Part shown: piece by piece, positions 42,412 to 50,693 of the stretch
Numbering within the stretch: position 1 is the first letter of the stretch
How the letters are laid out: each line of letters begins with the position of its first letter
Source: Oscillospiraceae bacterium
GTDB taxonomy: Bacteria > Bacillota > Clostridia > Oscillospirales > Ruminococcaceae
Assembly (NCBI GenBank): GCA_009778065.1
Contig: WRKM01000007.1
Location: 42,588 to 106,587 of the forward strand
Length of the DNA stretch: 64,000 nt
Direction: 5' to 3'
Position numbers and translations under genes: made by a program
The notes under the pieces: model-generated
The model's input: only the letters and a program-made list of their open reading frames with translations
Told to the model about the DNA's origin: nothing
Database searches by the model: none

Positions 42412-42440
42412 TTGACATAGTTTGAGTTCCATGTTATAAT
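42412..42440 (+). promoter_or_regulatory. Promoter of the 163-aa gene
   Basis: TTGACA (42412-42417), 17-bp spacer, TATAAT (42435-42440); ATG at 42481 with GGGAGG. Two near-identical stretches AGAAATAAGT and AGAAATAGGT precede the -35. Confidence 0.88.
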
Positions 42441-42480
42441 CAGTTAAGAAGATTGTAAAATAAAGTGGGAGGATTGACTA

Positions 42481-42972
42481 ATGAGTCGGAAAATAACTCA
42501 TGAAGAGTATCGCGATGAAATCAAAAAAATAAATTCGTATGTAAGAAGCGATATGCGTTGGCTTCCTGAAGACGAACAGATAAAATATTTTAACGAGATG
42601 ATGAATTCGTTAAAAGCCCAGTATGAGGAAAGTCGTGTGTCTTCTAAGCCCGAGGTATCTCTCGAGGAATTCATCGGGCGAATTCGCCCCTCCGGAAACA
42701 TTGACGTTACCACAACCATTTTATATTATAAAAACGAGCTTGAAAAAATGCAGTTTGTTACTGTTGATGATGTTCGTAATGCTTACGATGAATTACGAAT
42801 TTCTCCACCTGCCGATATTTCTCAAAACTTACGTGAGATTGCCTCAAAAAAATACTATAATCGAATTGTATTTAAGTCGGGATTGGCAAGCATAACCGCA
42901 GAAGGCATTAAGTATATAAAGAATCTTGATGAACACAATGTAGATTCTAATTTGGGTGATGACGAAGAGTAA
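42481..42972 (+). CDS. Small acidic protein with possible C-terminal winged helix
   Basis: This is a 163-aa cytosolic protein. The N-terminal half is helical (EEYRDEIKKINSYVRSDMRWLPEDEQIKYFNEMMNSLK). The C-terminal half VTVDDVRNAYDELRISPPADISQNLREIASKKYYNRIV...ASITAEGIKYI has the shape of a winged-helix domain seen in several defence-associated proteins. The start ATG has GGGAGG. It overlaps a tiny downstream frame and precedes a membrane coiled-coil protein, all inside the repeat-bounded island. No firm family. Confidence 0.75.
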   Translation: MSRKITHEEYRDEIKKINSYVRSDMRWLPEDEQIKYFNEMMNSLKAQYEESRVSSKPEVSLEEFIGRIRPSGNIDVTTTILYYKNELEKMQFVTVDDVRNAYDELRISPPADISQNLREIASKKYYNRIVFKSGLASITAEGIKYIKNLDEHNVDSNLGDDEE

Positions 42973-43075
42973 ATCAGTGTTCAAGGCAGGTCGTGTATTT
43001 CTTTATGAAAATGGCGAATGAGATTGGACAAGTATTAAAAATATTAAAAGGAAAAAACAATATGAGTTAAACTAA
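42959..43075 (+). pseudogene. Tiny frame with an internal TGA
   Basis: An ATG overlapping the end of the 163-aa gene opens MTKSKSVFKAGRVFLYENGE, then TGA (43019), then DWTSIKNIKRKKQYELN and TAA, all in one frame. The composition on both sides of the TGA looks protein-like. It is either a 20-aa peptide, a broken gene of 38 codons, or chance. Confidence 0.35.
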
Positions 43076-43100
43076 AAATTTTAAAGGATGGGACGGATAA

Positions 43101-43793
43101 ATGTCATCTAAAAATAATCATAAAACCTCCTTACCTTTCTTTTTTAAAGATAGCAAACTTAAAGTCGAAAACGAGAAACTTAAAGTTGAAAACGAGAAAC
43201 TTAAAGTCGAAAACAAGAAACTTAAAGATGAAAATGTTTCGTCGAAAGAACAGTCTAACGACAAATCAAACAATAAGTTATGGAAAGCGATTATTATTCT
43301 TGCAATTTTTTTGGTAATTTCTCAAATAGTTATAGGCATAACATTTTTATCCAAAATACCGTTTTTTGGAAATTCGCCTTTAATCAAAGCAGGATTGTGG
43401 TTAACTTTGATTGCCGCTTGTATAACAGGAGTTCAATTAATCAAGCCCCAAGATGGTGATTGGCTCATTAAAGGTGTACAAACAGGAGCATGGTGTGTTT
43501 TAGCAGGTTTGATTTTCACCCTCCCGTTAGCCGCCTCTACGTTCGTTGCTTCTCTTGTCAATGATAATAAAGAGCCAGAACAAAACCAAATATCTGAAGA
43601 GCGTAACGTAGATGAACCGCCACCGCACCAAAATACCGAACCGCCCATCATACCTCCGCAAGAAACTACTGTTCCCACCGAAACGCCAACAGAACTGATT
43701 ACCGAGAGACCTACCCCCCCACCGCATGATTGCATGAAAGACGGATGCGAAGTATGTATTTACTTCTACAATTCTCAGTTAATACAAAATTGA
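43101..43793 (+). CDS. Coiled-coil membrane protein with Pro/Thr-rich tail
   Basis: This is a 230-aa protein. Residues 19-46 are four copies of a perfect 7-residue unit (KLKVENE type), predicting a coiled coil in the cytoplasm. TM helices follow at about 62-85, 92-113 and 126-150, then an extracytoplasmic tail rich in Pro, Glu and Thr ending in a Cys pair (HDCMKDGCEVC). The ribosome site is weak (GGATGGGACGG). Together with the upstream winged-helix-like protein it may form a two-component unit; function unknown. Confidence 0.75.
   Translation: MSSKNNHKTSLPFFFKDSKLKVENEKLKVENEKLKVENKKLKDENVSSKEQSNDKSNNKLWKAIIILAIFLVISQIVIGITFLSKIPFFGNSPLIKAGLWLTLIAACITGVQLIKPQDGDWLIKGVQTGAWCVLAGLIFTLPLAASTFVASLVNDNKEPEQNQISEERNVDEPPPHQNTEPPIIPPQETTVPTETPTELITERPTPPPHDCMKDGCEVCIYFYNSQLIQN
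43155..43238 (+). repeat. Four 21-bp tandem repeats encoding heptads
   Basis: Units of the form AAACTTAAAGTCGAAAACGAG at 43155, 43176, 43197 and 43218 with few changes. They encode the four KLKVENE heptads. Confidence 0.92.
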
Positions 43794-43984
43794 AAGCCGC
43801 CTCGACCATCAATCGAGGTGACTCTTGCAATAAATCCGCTTGTTACCCGCTGACTTTTGGTTATTGTCAAGCTAAAGTCTTTTCAAACGACAATCAACTA
43901 TGCTATTTGCAATTACCTCCGCCCAAACAGGCAGGGGTTACGTTATAATACTGCTTTAACGATTGCCAAATATTTTTCTTCTTT

Positions 43985-44287
43985 ATGCGAACTGCTCCGT
44001 ATTACGAGTGGGAAACGCTCCCTGATAAAAAGAAAGTAAAATACATTTTCACGAACCCCGATAAACACGGAATTTTCATGGCAGGGATTCAAAAACTCGC
44101 ACAAGAACAGGATGAATTTGTTATAATAACTAAACCCGCCGAAAGTGAAATCAGGTTTATTCACGAACGTATGCCGCTTATTATCGGCGCGGAGCAGGCG
44201 GCAGACTGGTTAAGTGGGCGGTTGTCGGTGGGGAAGGCGGTAGGATGTAAATCGGGGATTGTTTGGGAAAAGGCGGAGGCGGGGTGA
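43985..44287 (+). pseudogene. Truncated second copy of yedK (3' half)
   Basis: A 100-codon frame that matches the last 96 residues of YedK, starting from YYEWETLPDKKK. It keeps the Glu and His but lacks Cys2 and the first half, so it cannot form the crosslink. It marks the right end of the island. The gap 43794-43984 in front of it shows no convincing gene; one frame reads NTALTIAKYFSSLCELL, faintly like an XRE repressor end. Confidence 0.9.
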
Positions 44288-44290
44288 GGC
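43999..44290. repeat. Direct repeat copy 2: 3' end of yedK
   Basis: Partner of 38457-38748; 279 of 292 bases identical. The 13 changes are mostly silent or conservative, so the copy was under selection when it diverged or came from another strain. Confidence 0.95.
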
Positions 44291-44416
44291 TTCTGAATTT
44301 GCATTTTCATTCTCATTCATATTTGTGTGTGATATACACTTTATATCACCGTACTCTCCGTTTGTCAAGTATTTTTTTGGAGATATGGGATACTAAGGAG
44401 GGATTTTCTAAGAAGT

Positions 44417-44731
44417 TTACCTCGCCGATTTTAATGCGTTTAAAATATTTGAAGCCACCCTGTCTTCAAGCTCGGCGGCGGAAAGATTCGTACCGTTAAT
44501 TACGATGTTTAGATTATTGGTTACAGCATCGTGTTTTGCGGTATTGTTGTTGAGCTTTGAGGGGCTTAAAAACCCCGCTCGAACATCCGTCTGCATAAAG
44601 ACGGGAACAGATTCGGGCGGGATATTCATAAGCCTGTTGCTTGTTTTAAGCCATTCTTCAAATGGAAGCGATTTATCTGTAAAGTCGTACATGATGCTCG
44701 AAGTGTCAACCTCGATAAAATTGTTTTTCAT
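44417..44731 (-). CDS. Small phage-module protein of unknown function
   Basis: This is a 104-aa protein, last in the phage morphogenesis cluster, starting MKNNFIEVDTSSIMYDF with GAGG at seven bases. The C-terminal half (LNIVINGTNLSAAELEDRVASNILNAL) looks like a short amphipathic helix pair. No signal or TM. It lies 31 bp after the portal gene. Unrecognised; it could be a head-completion or regulatory protein. Confidence 0.7.
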   Translation of the reverse strand: MKNNFIEVDTSSIMYDFTDKSLPFEEWLKTSNRLMNIPPESVPVFMQTDVRAGFLSPSKLNNNTAKHDAVTNNLNIVINGTNLSAAELEDRVASNILNALKSAR

Positions 44732-44762
44732 TTTGATACCTCGTTTTTAGTAGTTTCAATGG

Positions 44763-46094
44763 TTACTCGTTTTTCGGTTTAGGGTAGTTCGGAATAATTA
44801 TGCCGCTCAAAATACCTTCATCGCGTTCTGTTCTTATACGTTCCATTTCTAAGGCGGTATCAATTGAAGAGGGTGATTTGTCTACTATTGTTTGCAAAGA
44901 TATTGCACCCATATTTCGCTGTAAAGACAGCTCGTTCATAAGAGAAATTGTATCGACGGGACGGTTTACGTTAAAGTTAAAGTCAAGGGTACAAAAGTCG
45001 CTGTCAGAAAACTCCTTGCCTTCGGCGAGGAGCAGTTTTCTGAAGACTTCAAATCTTTTTAAAACACCCTCCTTGAATGTAATCATTGTTTCTCTCGCCT
45101 TGTCGTCGAGCTTGGCGTATAAAAAACGCAGACTTGTTTCGGACACATTGGAAACACTGACTTGTCCAAAATGCAGGGCGGGAACACAAGCAACGGCGAA
45201 AAACTGTTGCCAGAGGGTGTCTAACAGTAATTTAACGCTTTGATAATCAATTGCGGCGGTAGCGAATTTGAACTCGTTACCGTCGTCTAAATTTAAAACA
45301 GCTCCGACCATTTCTTTTGGAACACTTGATTTAATCTGTTTACCTGTGACTATGCCTAAAGGATTTAGAGAGTGTACGGTTACGCTGTCGTCTAATTTGC
45401 TGACCAACTGTTCTATTGCGTCTGTAAGCGGGAATAAATCGTTAACAAACGGCTCGCCGTATTGCTTGTACGCACTCTTTGAAAGTCCTGAATAATGAAT
45501 GGGAAGACCGGAAAGGTTTATTTTCTCGTCTGTGAGTTTATCGTTAATATAGGTTTCTACTTTGTGCGGATAGTAAACAACGTAATGCTCGTCAAAGGAG
45601 TTCGCATCTTTCCAATATTCGATGAAATGGGTGTAATTACCCTCGTCATCATAAACAGGATATGAATCTTCGTTGGAGATTATTTTAGACTGTATATGGT
45701 TGTTCTTATTCTTATAAATGTACTCGAAAGCATTATTATAAGTGTATAAATCCTTAGCAATCTCATAATCTGTCTTATTATAGTTACCCTGCTTGTAAAT
45801 TCTGTTAACCTCACTTACGATATTGGCGTTACCGTTTAAACTGACGGGATTACCCATGAGATAACTGACATGGGTATTAATAACAGAGCTTATAATGTTC
45901 AGTACGATTTTCGCGCTGATGTATTTTTCGTTTTTGAAATCGAAATTCGGTCTCGACAGCACCTTATGCTTGCGGAGCAGATATTCCTTTATATTTAATA
46001 CTCCGCATATTCTGGAGATATGCTCCGTGTCGTTCACTATCTCTTTAAACCAAAATCCCGTTTCGCGGTTATTATTTTTTTTGAAATTAAACAA
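44763..46094 (-). CDS. Phage portal protein, SPP1 gp6-like
   Basis: This is a 443-aa portal protein, the dodecameric ring through which DNA enters the capsid. Visible family features are INTHVSYLMGNPVS, a wing segment DLYTYNNAFEYIYKN, the acidic ESY/SYPVYDDEGNYTHFIEYW region and the helical clip end LFPLTDAIEQLVSKLDDSV. The start is TTG with AAGGGG upstream. It follows terL directly. Confidence 0.9.
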   Translation of the reverse strand: MFNFKKNNNRETGFWFKEIVNDTEHISRICGVLNIKEYLLRKHKVLSRPNFDFKNEKYISAKIVLNIISSVINTHVSYLMGNPVSLNGNANIVSEVNRIYKQGNYNKTDYEIAKDLYTYNNAFEYIYKNKNNHIQSKIISNEDSYPVYDDEGNYTHFIEYWKDANSFDEHYVVYYPHKVETYINDKLTDEKINLSGLPIHYSGLSKSAYKQYGEPFVNDLFPLTDAIEQLVSKLDDSVTVHSLNPLGIVTGKQIKSSVPKEMVGAVLNLDDGNEFKFATAAIDYQSVKLLLDTLWQQFFAVACVPALHFGQVSVSNVSETSLRFLYAKLDDKARETMITFKEGVLKRFEVFRKLLLAEGKEFSDSDFCTLDFNFNVNRPVDTISLMNELSLQRNMGAISLQTIVDKSPSSIDTALEMERIRTERDEGILSGIIIPNYPKPKNE

Positions 46095-46116
46095 TTTAAT
46101 TTAACCCCTTTCTTTT

Positions 46117-47667
46117 TTAGATATAATATTTTCCTTCTTTTGCCGCCTGAATAGCCATTGCCATTGCCATAACACAATCGTCGTGACCGGTGGCGGCTTC
46201 GCGTTTACCGTTTTTAAAAACGAACGCGGACATTTCAGTTAACAGCGTTTTGCTGTTTATACACAAAAAAGCCTTTTCAAACCACTCTGTAAAATCATCA
46301 ATCATTATCGGTTTTGTTTTACAGTTGGTGCTGAAGCCATCTGTTCTTCGCGGTTTTCCGTGTTTATCGTAATCCCCTGCGCGATAGAGATTAGGATAGT
46401 TATAATCTTCTTTTAGATTACATAAGACTGCGTGACCGCTTGACGCTCTTTCAATAACTAACATTCCGTTATTAAAATACCTGCCTGTATCATTACAGAG
46501 TTTCGCAAAAATAAACGGCTTGGTTTTAGTACGCAGTTCTCCTGCTTGAAACCCGTTTTGGTCGATAATTTCAATAACACTGTAATCTGAATTTTTTCCT
46601 ACTCCCTCAGAGCAATCAACACCTATATAGTATTCGACCCCTGCCCTCGGAAGACCCCATAAGTCGAACCCTCTGCCGTAAAACTCTTTAAGGCTATCGG
46701 GTAAATCGTGGGGCATGGGGATAGGCTCAACATCGTCTAAGGCGTTGAGCCTTAAATGAATGGCTTCAATATCGAACATGTTATCGTTTATACAGCTCAT
46801 AAAGGCAGTGGCGGCGCAGACAGGGAAATTCGTGTTAAAACATTTTTTACCCTGTTGTTTTATTTTTAATCTTCTCCACGCCAACATTTCAAATGTAACG
46901 CCTTTACGATACAACTCTTTTTCTTCTCTGTCTAAATCATCGCAGCTCGGTAAACTACCGAATCGTGTCTTGTATTCAAGCGCGAATTGCTTCTGCTCGG
47001 CATCGTGCATACCGTTTTTGTCGTCAACCCACGAGAAGAATACAGGGTGATATAAGTTTTCACCTCGGCTCGCCGCAGTATATAGTTTGCTGAAATATGT
47101 AAGACCTGCTTGCGGCGTGGATTCGAGGCATATTATACCATTAGGTGTCAGCGCACTTTCTATACTCGCAAGCCGATTCGATAATGAATCTCCGCAGAGT
47201 GCGGCTTCGGAAATGTGGACATAATGATAGGTACTCCCGTGGCTTGTTTCTTTGAGCGAACAGGTAGCGACAGTTATGCTTGAACCGTTTGCGAACCTCA
47301 TTTCCTCTTTATTGTTGATTGTTAACTTGACAGACATAAACTGCGGTATGCTCAGGTATATATCTTTTAACTTATTATATATGTCTCTCGTACTTGAATT
47401 TCGGTAGGACATTAAAAGGCAGGCGGTCCCCGCCCGGGTAACGCACATGTAAATTGCCTTCGCCGCGACTACGGAGGTTATGCCCACTTGACGCTGTTTA
47501 CATACGATGATAAAACGAAATTTCTCCATTATATCGAGCAGTTCTTTTTGTTGTTTGTTGAGTTTAAAAGGAACATAGTTCTTATTTTTATCTTTTATTT
47601 TACAGCATTTTTCTATGAATAAAACGGGCGAACTTTTTATCTCTTGTTTCATTTTCGCTATACTCAA
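46117..47667 (-). CDS. terL: Phage terminase large subunit
   Basis: This is a 516-aa packaging motor. ATPase Walker A CKQRQVGITS at 56-65, Walker B-like YHYVHISEAA at 147-156 and LESTP coupling motif near 181-185. The C-terminal RNase H-like nuclease has YIGVDCSEG (Asp351) and GHDDCVMAMAMA (Asp496-497). The start is TTG with AAGGAG at seven bases and overlaps the upstream gene by 4 bp. All catalytic residues look intact, so the motor could still work. Confidence 0.93.
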   Translation of the reverse strand: MSIAKMKQEIKSSPVLFIEKCCKIKDKNKNYVPFKLNKQQKELLDIMEKFRFIIVCKQRQVGITSVVAAKAIYMCVTRAGTACLLMSYRNSSTRDIYNKLKDIYLSIPQFMSVKLTINNKEEMRFANGSSITVATCSLKETSHGSTYHYVHISEAALCGDSLSNRLASIESALTPNGIICLESTPQAGLTYFSKLYTAASRGENLYHPVFFSWVDDKNGMHDAEQKQFALEYKTRFGSLPSCDDLDREEKELYRKGVTFEMLAWRRLKIKQQGKKCFNTNFPVCAATAFMSCINDNMFDIEAIHLRLNALDDVEPIPMPHDLPDSLKEFYGRGFDLWGLPRAGVEYYIGVDCSEGVGKNSDYSVIEIIDQNGFQAGELRTKTKPFIFAKLCNDTGRYFNNGMLVIERASSGHAVLCNLKEDYNYPNLYRAGDYDKHGKPRRTDGFSTNCKTKPIMIDDFTEWFEKAFLCINSKTLLTEMSAFVFKNGKREAATGHDDCVMAMAMAIQAAKEGKYYI

Positions 47668-48275
47668 AAAATCACTCCTTCTGAAAACTTATGTTCAAGT
47701 GTAAAAGACGGATTCTCGCTCTGCTTTTTAACATAGAGTTTTATCAATCCGTTTTGGAGTATACGCCCATTTACAAGCCAGTGGCAGTCTAAAGCTTGTA
47801 TTATAGTGCCTATACTTACTTTTCGTGCAGTATCGTTGTCTTGCGTCAGAATCTGCATATTTCCGCTGACGGATGAAATTCTGGGGAAACTATCCCCGAA
47901 AACAGACGTCAGAGAGTAGGAAAAGCCGGGTATTGTCAGATTCTGTCCGTTATTAAAGAATTTCATAATAATATTACATTCAAATAAATCGCTTCTTTTA
48001 TAGAGTGTGTTTTCTGCGGTACCGCAGTTAATAGCGAGATATGTTTTATCATTAATTTTTATCAGCGTTCCCGCTTTTATGTTTTCACCTGCATAATAAT
48101 ATAACTCGGTTTTAAAGCCTTGACTACTCGTGTTTTTTTTGTTTCTGAAAAAGACGCGAAACTCCTCATTCGTGTAATAATCTTTAACAATTTCGGATTC
48201 GCGCGACATAACGCTGTTAAAAACAGACGCTGAAATGTCATATGAGCTACGCGCTTTTTTTAAGTTCTTCTGCAT
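47664..48275 (-). CDS. Phage-module protein, possibly head-tail joining
   Basis: This is a 203-aa mainly beta protein. A stretch YYYAGENIKAGTLIKINDKTYLAINCGTAENTLYKRSDLFEC resembles the small beta-barrel of head-closure or stopper proteins (gp16/SPP1 type), but the match is weak. Start ATG with AAAGGAGG. It overlaps terL by 4 bp, so both are coupled. Confidence 0.75.
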   Translation of the reverse strand: MQKNLKKARSSYDISASVFNSVMSRESEIVKDYYTNEEFRVFFRNKKNTSSQGFKTELYYYAGENIKAGTLIKINDKTYLAINCGTAENTLYKRSDLFECNIIMKFFNNGQNLTIPGFSYSLTSVFGDSFPRISSVSGNMQILTQDNDTARKVSIGTIIQALDCHWLVNGRILQNGLIKLYVKKQSENPSFTLEHKFSEGVIF

Positions 48276-48291
48276 ATGTGTGCCTCCTTTT

Positions 48292-48624
48292 TTAAGTATG
48301 ATACATAAATGAAAAATCGCCTTCGGGAGCGTGTTCTTTAGGGTTTTTAATGCGATTATGCAGGTGATTTATACGACTGTGCAGATTATCCAAAGCCGCA
48401 CTCGTGGTATGGAAATTTGTTTCCACCTTCATATAGTTGTCAATATTGTTTGACAACATTTCCAATACACAAATAACGGTCTCAATCAGATTTGACCGCG
48501 CTTTGTCGTTATTGTAATTCTCGTCAGCCAAAAGACCGTTTTCTGCAAGAAAAACTTTATATTCATCGTCCTCGCAATAAGGCTTATGACCGAGTTCCAT
48601 TTTGAGTCTGTCTAAGTTTGTCAT
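48292..48624 (-). CDS. Small helical phage-module protein
   Basis: This is a 110-aa helical protein with a central run AALDNLHSRINHLHNRIKN, probably a short coiled coil. Start ATG with AAGGAGG lying in the end of the upstream gene. It could be a head-tail connector or small terminase-like component. Unrecognised. Confidence 0.72.
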   Translation of the reverse strand: MTNLDRLKMELGHKPYCEDDEYKVFLAENGLLADENYNNDKARSNLIETVICVLEMLSNNIDNYMKVETNFHTTSAALDNLHSRINHLHNRIKNPKEHAPEGDFSFMYHT

Positions 48625-49121
48625 TAAAATATATCCTCCTTATCTGTTTGATTTGATTTTCTCGATTCGCCGTAATCATTTGAATCATCTGAAAACATGA
48701 TACTCTTAAAAAACAAGGCTTCTTCATCTTCCTCTGAATCATCATTAATAAAAGATTTTGAAAACCTTGCGAACTCTGATATTGACCTCACGTCTCCTGC
48801 GACACCCTGCTCATATAACTTGTTATACAGAGTAATTTGCTTAGATTGATGAAGCCTGTTAATAAGCCATTTCTCGGCGTTTTTCAGATTTGCGTCCGAT
48901 ATACACAGGGCGTTTAAGCCTTCTTCTGTCATATGCGGTTTTATACATTTATAGCGTTTTTTTAAATCTTCAAACATAATGGATTCAAATACAGTCTCGC
49001 TTTTATTAAATCCCGTACACAGAAGCGCGGGTGCATACTTATATAAAAGAAAGACAGTCATGCAGGGGTTCAGGTTAAAAGTTTTCATTAATTCAAGATA
49101 TAATCCGCTGACTTTTGACAT
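48624..49121 (-). CDS. Phage-module protein of unknown function
   Basis: This is a 165-aa helical protein with an acidic, Ser/Asp-rich C-terminus (DDSEEDEEALFF, SDDSNDYGES). Start ATG with AAGGAG. Its location between capsid and connector-like genes suggests a head-tail adaptor or a small terminase-type DNA-binding role, but no motif proves it. Confidence 0.72.
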   Translation of the reverse strand: MSKVSGLYLELMKTFNLNPCMTVFLLYKYAPALLCTGFNKSETVFESIMFEDLKKRYKCIKPHMTEEGLNALCISDANLKNAEKWLINRLHQSKQITLYNKLYEQGVAGDVRSISEFARFSKSFINDDSEEDEEALFFKSIMFSDDSNDYGESRKSNQTDKEDIF

Positions 49122-49187
49122 AGTTTTTTATCTCCTTCATTAAAAATATGGGGCGGACTGTTATGTCCGCCCGCAAAAACATAAAAA

Positions 49188-50024
49188 TTATTTAAGCACT
49201 ACGACGCCTTTCGGGTTTAAGAGCTTCGCGGCATAAAGAGTGTCGCAGGAAATATCCGTCGCCTTTAAAAGGTCACGTCTTCCATGTTCGACCGTTACGC
49301 CGCGCTGCATAATTTTACCGACAGCGCGCTTTTTTAGGATATACAGCTTAGGCTCGTTATCGTCCGTCAGTGTTCCCACGTCTGTGAGATATACGGGGAT
49401 AGCGTACAGATAACCGATGCAGTTAGCGGCATCCATGATTCCGTTTGTCGCCGCCTGAGCTATATTGTTGGTTGTGGACGTTATGTCCGTAAACATGGGC
49501 ATGTTATAAAACGCATTAGCAAAATAACTGTTGCATACTATTCCGCTGAAAGAGCTGAAAATTCGCTTATCTCCGAAATAATTCATAGCGTTTTGAATAT
49601 CGCCGAGTGTAAGATTTCCGTTAGTGAGGGACACGGAAAAGAGGGCATTGTTGTCGATTTCTTTAATAATATCGAGTTCTAACTTTTCCATCATCGCCTC
49701 CGCTACTTGACGAGCGTGTTCGCCGTAAGTATTGCCTTTTATGCCTACTAACTCTTTGTCGTAGATTCTGATAGCCTTACCTACCTGCTTTACGGTCGCC
49801 GTACTGTCGGAAATCGAAACTTGTTCGGGGGTCAGTTCGTGACCGACCCTCATTTCTTCCGCTTCTCCGATTCTGTCAAAGGAAGGGAAGTGAACCTTTT
49901 CGCCGTATTGTGTAATCTCGTTGACCATGCTTGTAAAATCTGCGGACAGACGCGTGATAATCCCCATTGTATGAGGAAGTTCTGAATTTACGCAATCAGC
50001 CCAGATGTCAGGATAAAATACCAT
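49188..50024 (-). CDS. Phage major capsid protein, HK97 fold (P22 coat-like group)
   Basis: This is a 278-aa capsid protein. The pattern YGEKVHFPSFDRIGEAEEM, KQVGKAIRIYDKELVGIKGNTYGEHARQVAEAMMEKLELDII, AGIV-type CNSYFANAF and the C-terminal GVTVEHGRRDLLKATDISCDTLYAAKLLNPKGVVVL is typical of P22/N4gp56-like coats. Start ATG with GGAG. It follows the scaffold gene by 24 bp. No frameshift is seen, so it should be able to assemble. Confidence 0.9.
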   Translation of the reverse strand: MVFYPDIWADCVNSELPHTMGIITRLSADFTSMVNEITQYGEKVHFPSFDRIGEAEEMRVGHELTPEQVSISDSTATVKQVGKAIRIYDKELVGIKGNTYGEHARQVAEAMMEKLELDIIKEIDNNALFSVSLTNGNLTLGDIQNAMNYFGDKRIFSSFSGIVCNSYFANAFYNMPMFTDITSTTNNIAQAATNGIMDAANCIGYLYAIPVYLTDVGTLTDDNEPKLYILKKRAVGKIMQRGVTVEHGRRDLLKATDISCDTLYAAKLLNPKGVVVLK

Positions 50025-50048
50025 AGTTTATTAATCTCCATTTCTTTT

Positions 50049-50600
50049 TTATAGTTTGTTTTTTTTCAAAAATATTTCGGTCATCTCCGGATTTTTTTCA
50101 CGAAAGGCTATTTTCTCATCATAGCCCATTTTGTTCCAATCATCTGCGGAGACGCCTTTGTTGCTTTGGTGTGTACCGGGGATATAGCTTTGAGCCTTAA
50201 CCTTTTCGGCAAACACCTTGTTAATGAGCGAGCAGAAGGATTCAATATCCGTATCGTCCTTTAAATAATCGGCAAAAGACCTGTCGAGATTCTTATCGTA
50301 CAGTGCGTCTTTAAGCGAGATGAGTTTTTCTCGCGCCTCGATTTGAACGAGCCGTTCTTGTATTTCCCTTTCGGCTTCGGATGGCTTCCCATCCTTTGGC
50401 TCTTCAAGTGCGGATAACTTAGTTTCAAGCTCTTTAATTTGTTTATAAAGCTTGCCCCTGACTTTATCTTCCGCAGATTGAACAGCTTTTTCATAATCCG
50501 ATTTACTCATGGAAATATGAGTGTCGTCGGTGGGTGCAGAATTTACAGTAGCCGTGTTAATCACTTCGCCTGTATCTGCGATTTTTGTTTCCTGGTTCAT
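50049..50600 (-). CDS. Phage scaffolding protein
   Basis: This is a 183-aa protein typical of capsid scaffolds: a disordered acidic start, a central coiled coil (YKQIKELETKLSALEEP...EREIQERLVQIEAREKLISLKDALYDKNLD) and a basic C-terminal helix (EIFLKKNKL) that contacts the coat. Start ATG with AAAGGAG. It is first of the module; a promoter is not obvious in 50601-50710. Confidence 0.88.
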   Translation of the reverse strand: MNQETKIADTGEVINTATVNSAPTDDTHISMSKSDYEKAVQSAEDKVRGKLYKQIKELETKLSALEEPKDGKPSEAEREIQERLVQIEAREKLISLKDALYDKNLDRSFADYLKDDTDIESFCSLINKVFAEKVKAQSYIPGTHQSNKGVSADDWNKMGYDEKIAFREKNPEMTEIFLKKNKL

Positions 50601-50693
50601 TTAAAACTCCTTTACATTGTGTTCTGTTTTCGCAGCTCTTTTTATGGCTTTACAGCCTGAGACTACAGAAAAACAGCCCTTTTGCTTTATATA

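Noticed and set aside
43985..44287. A second functional yedK gene
   Set aside because: It lacks Cys2 and the N-terminal half and has no ribosome site; it is a gene-end duplicate.
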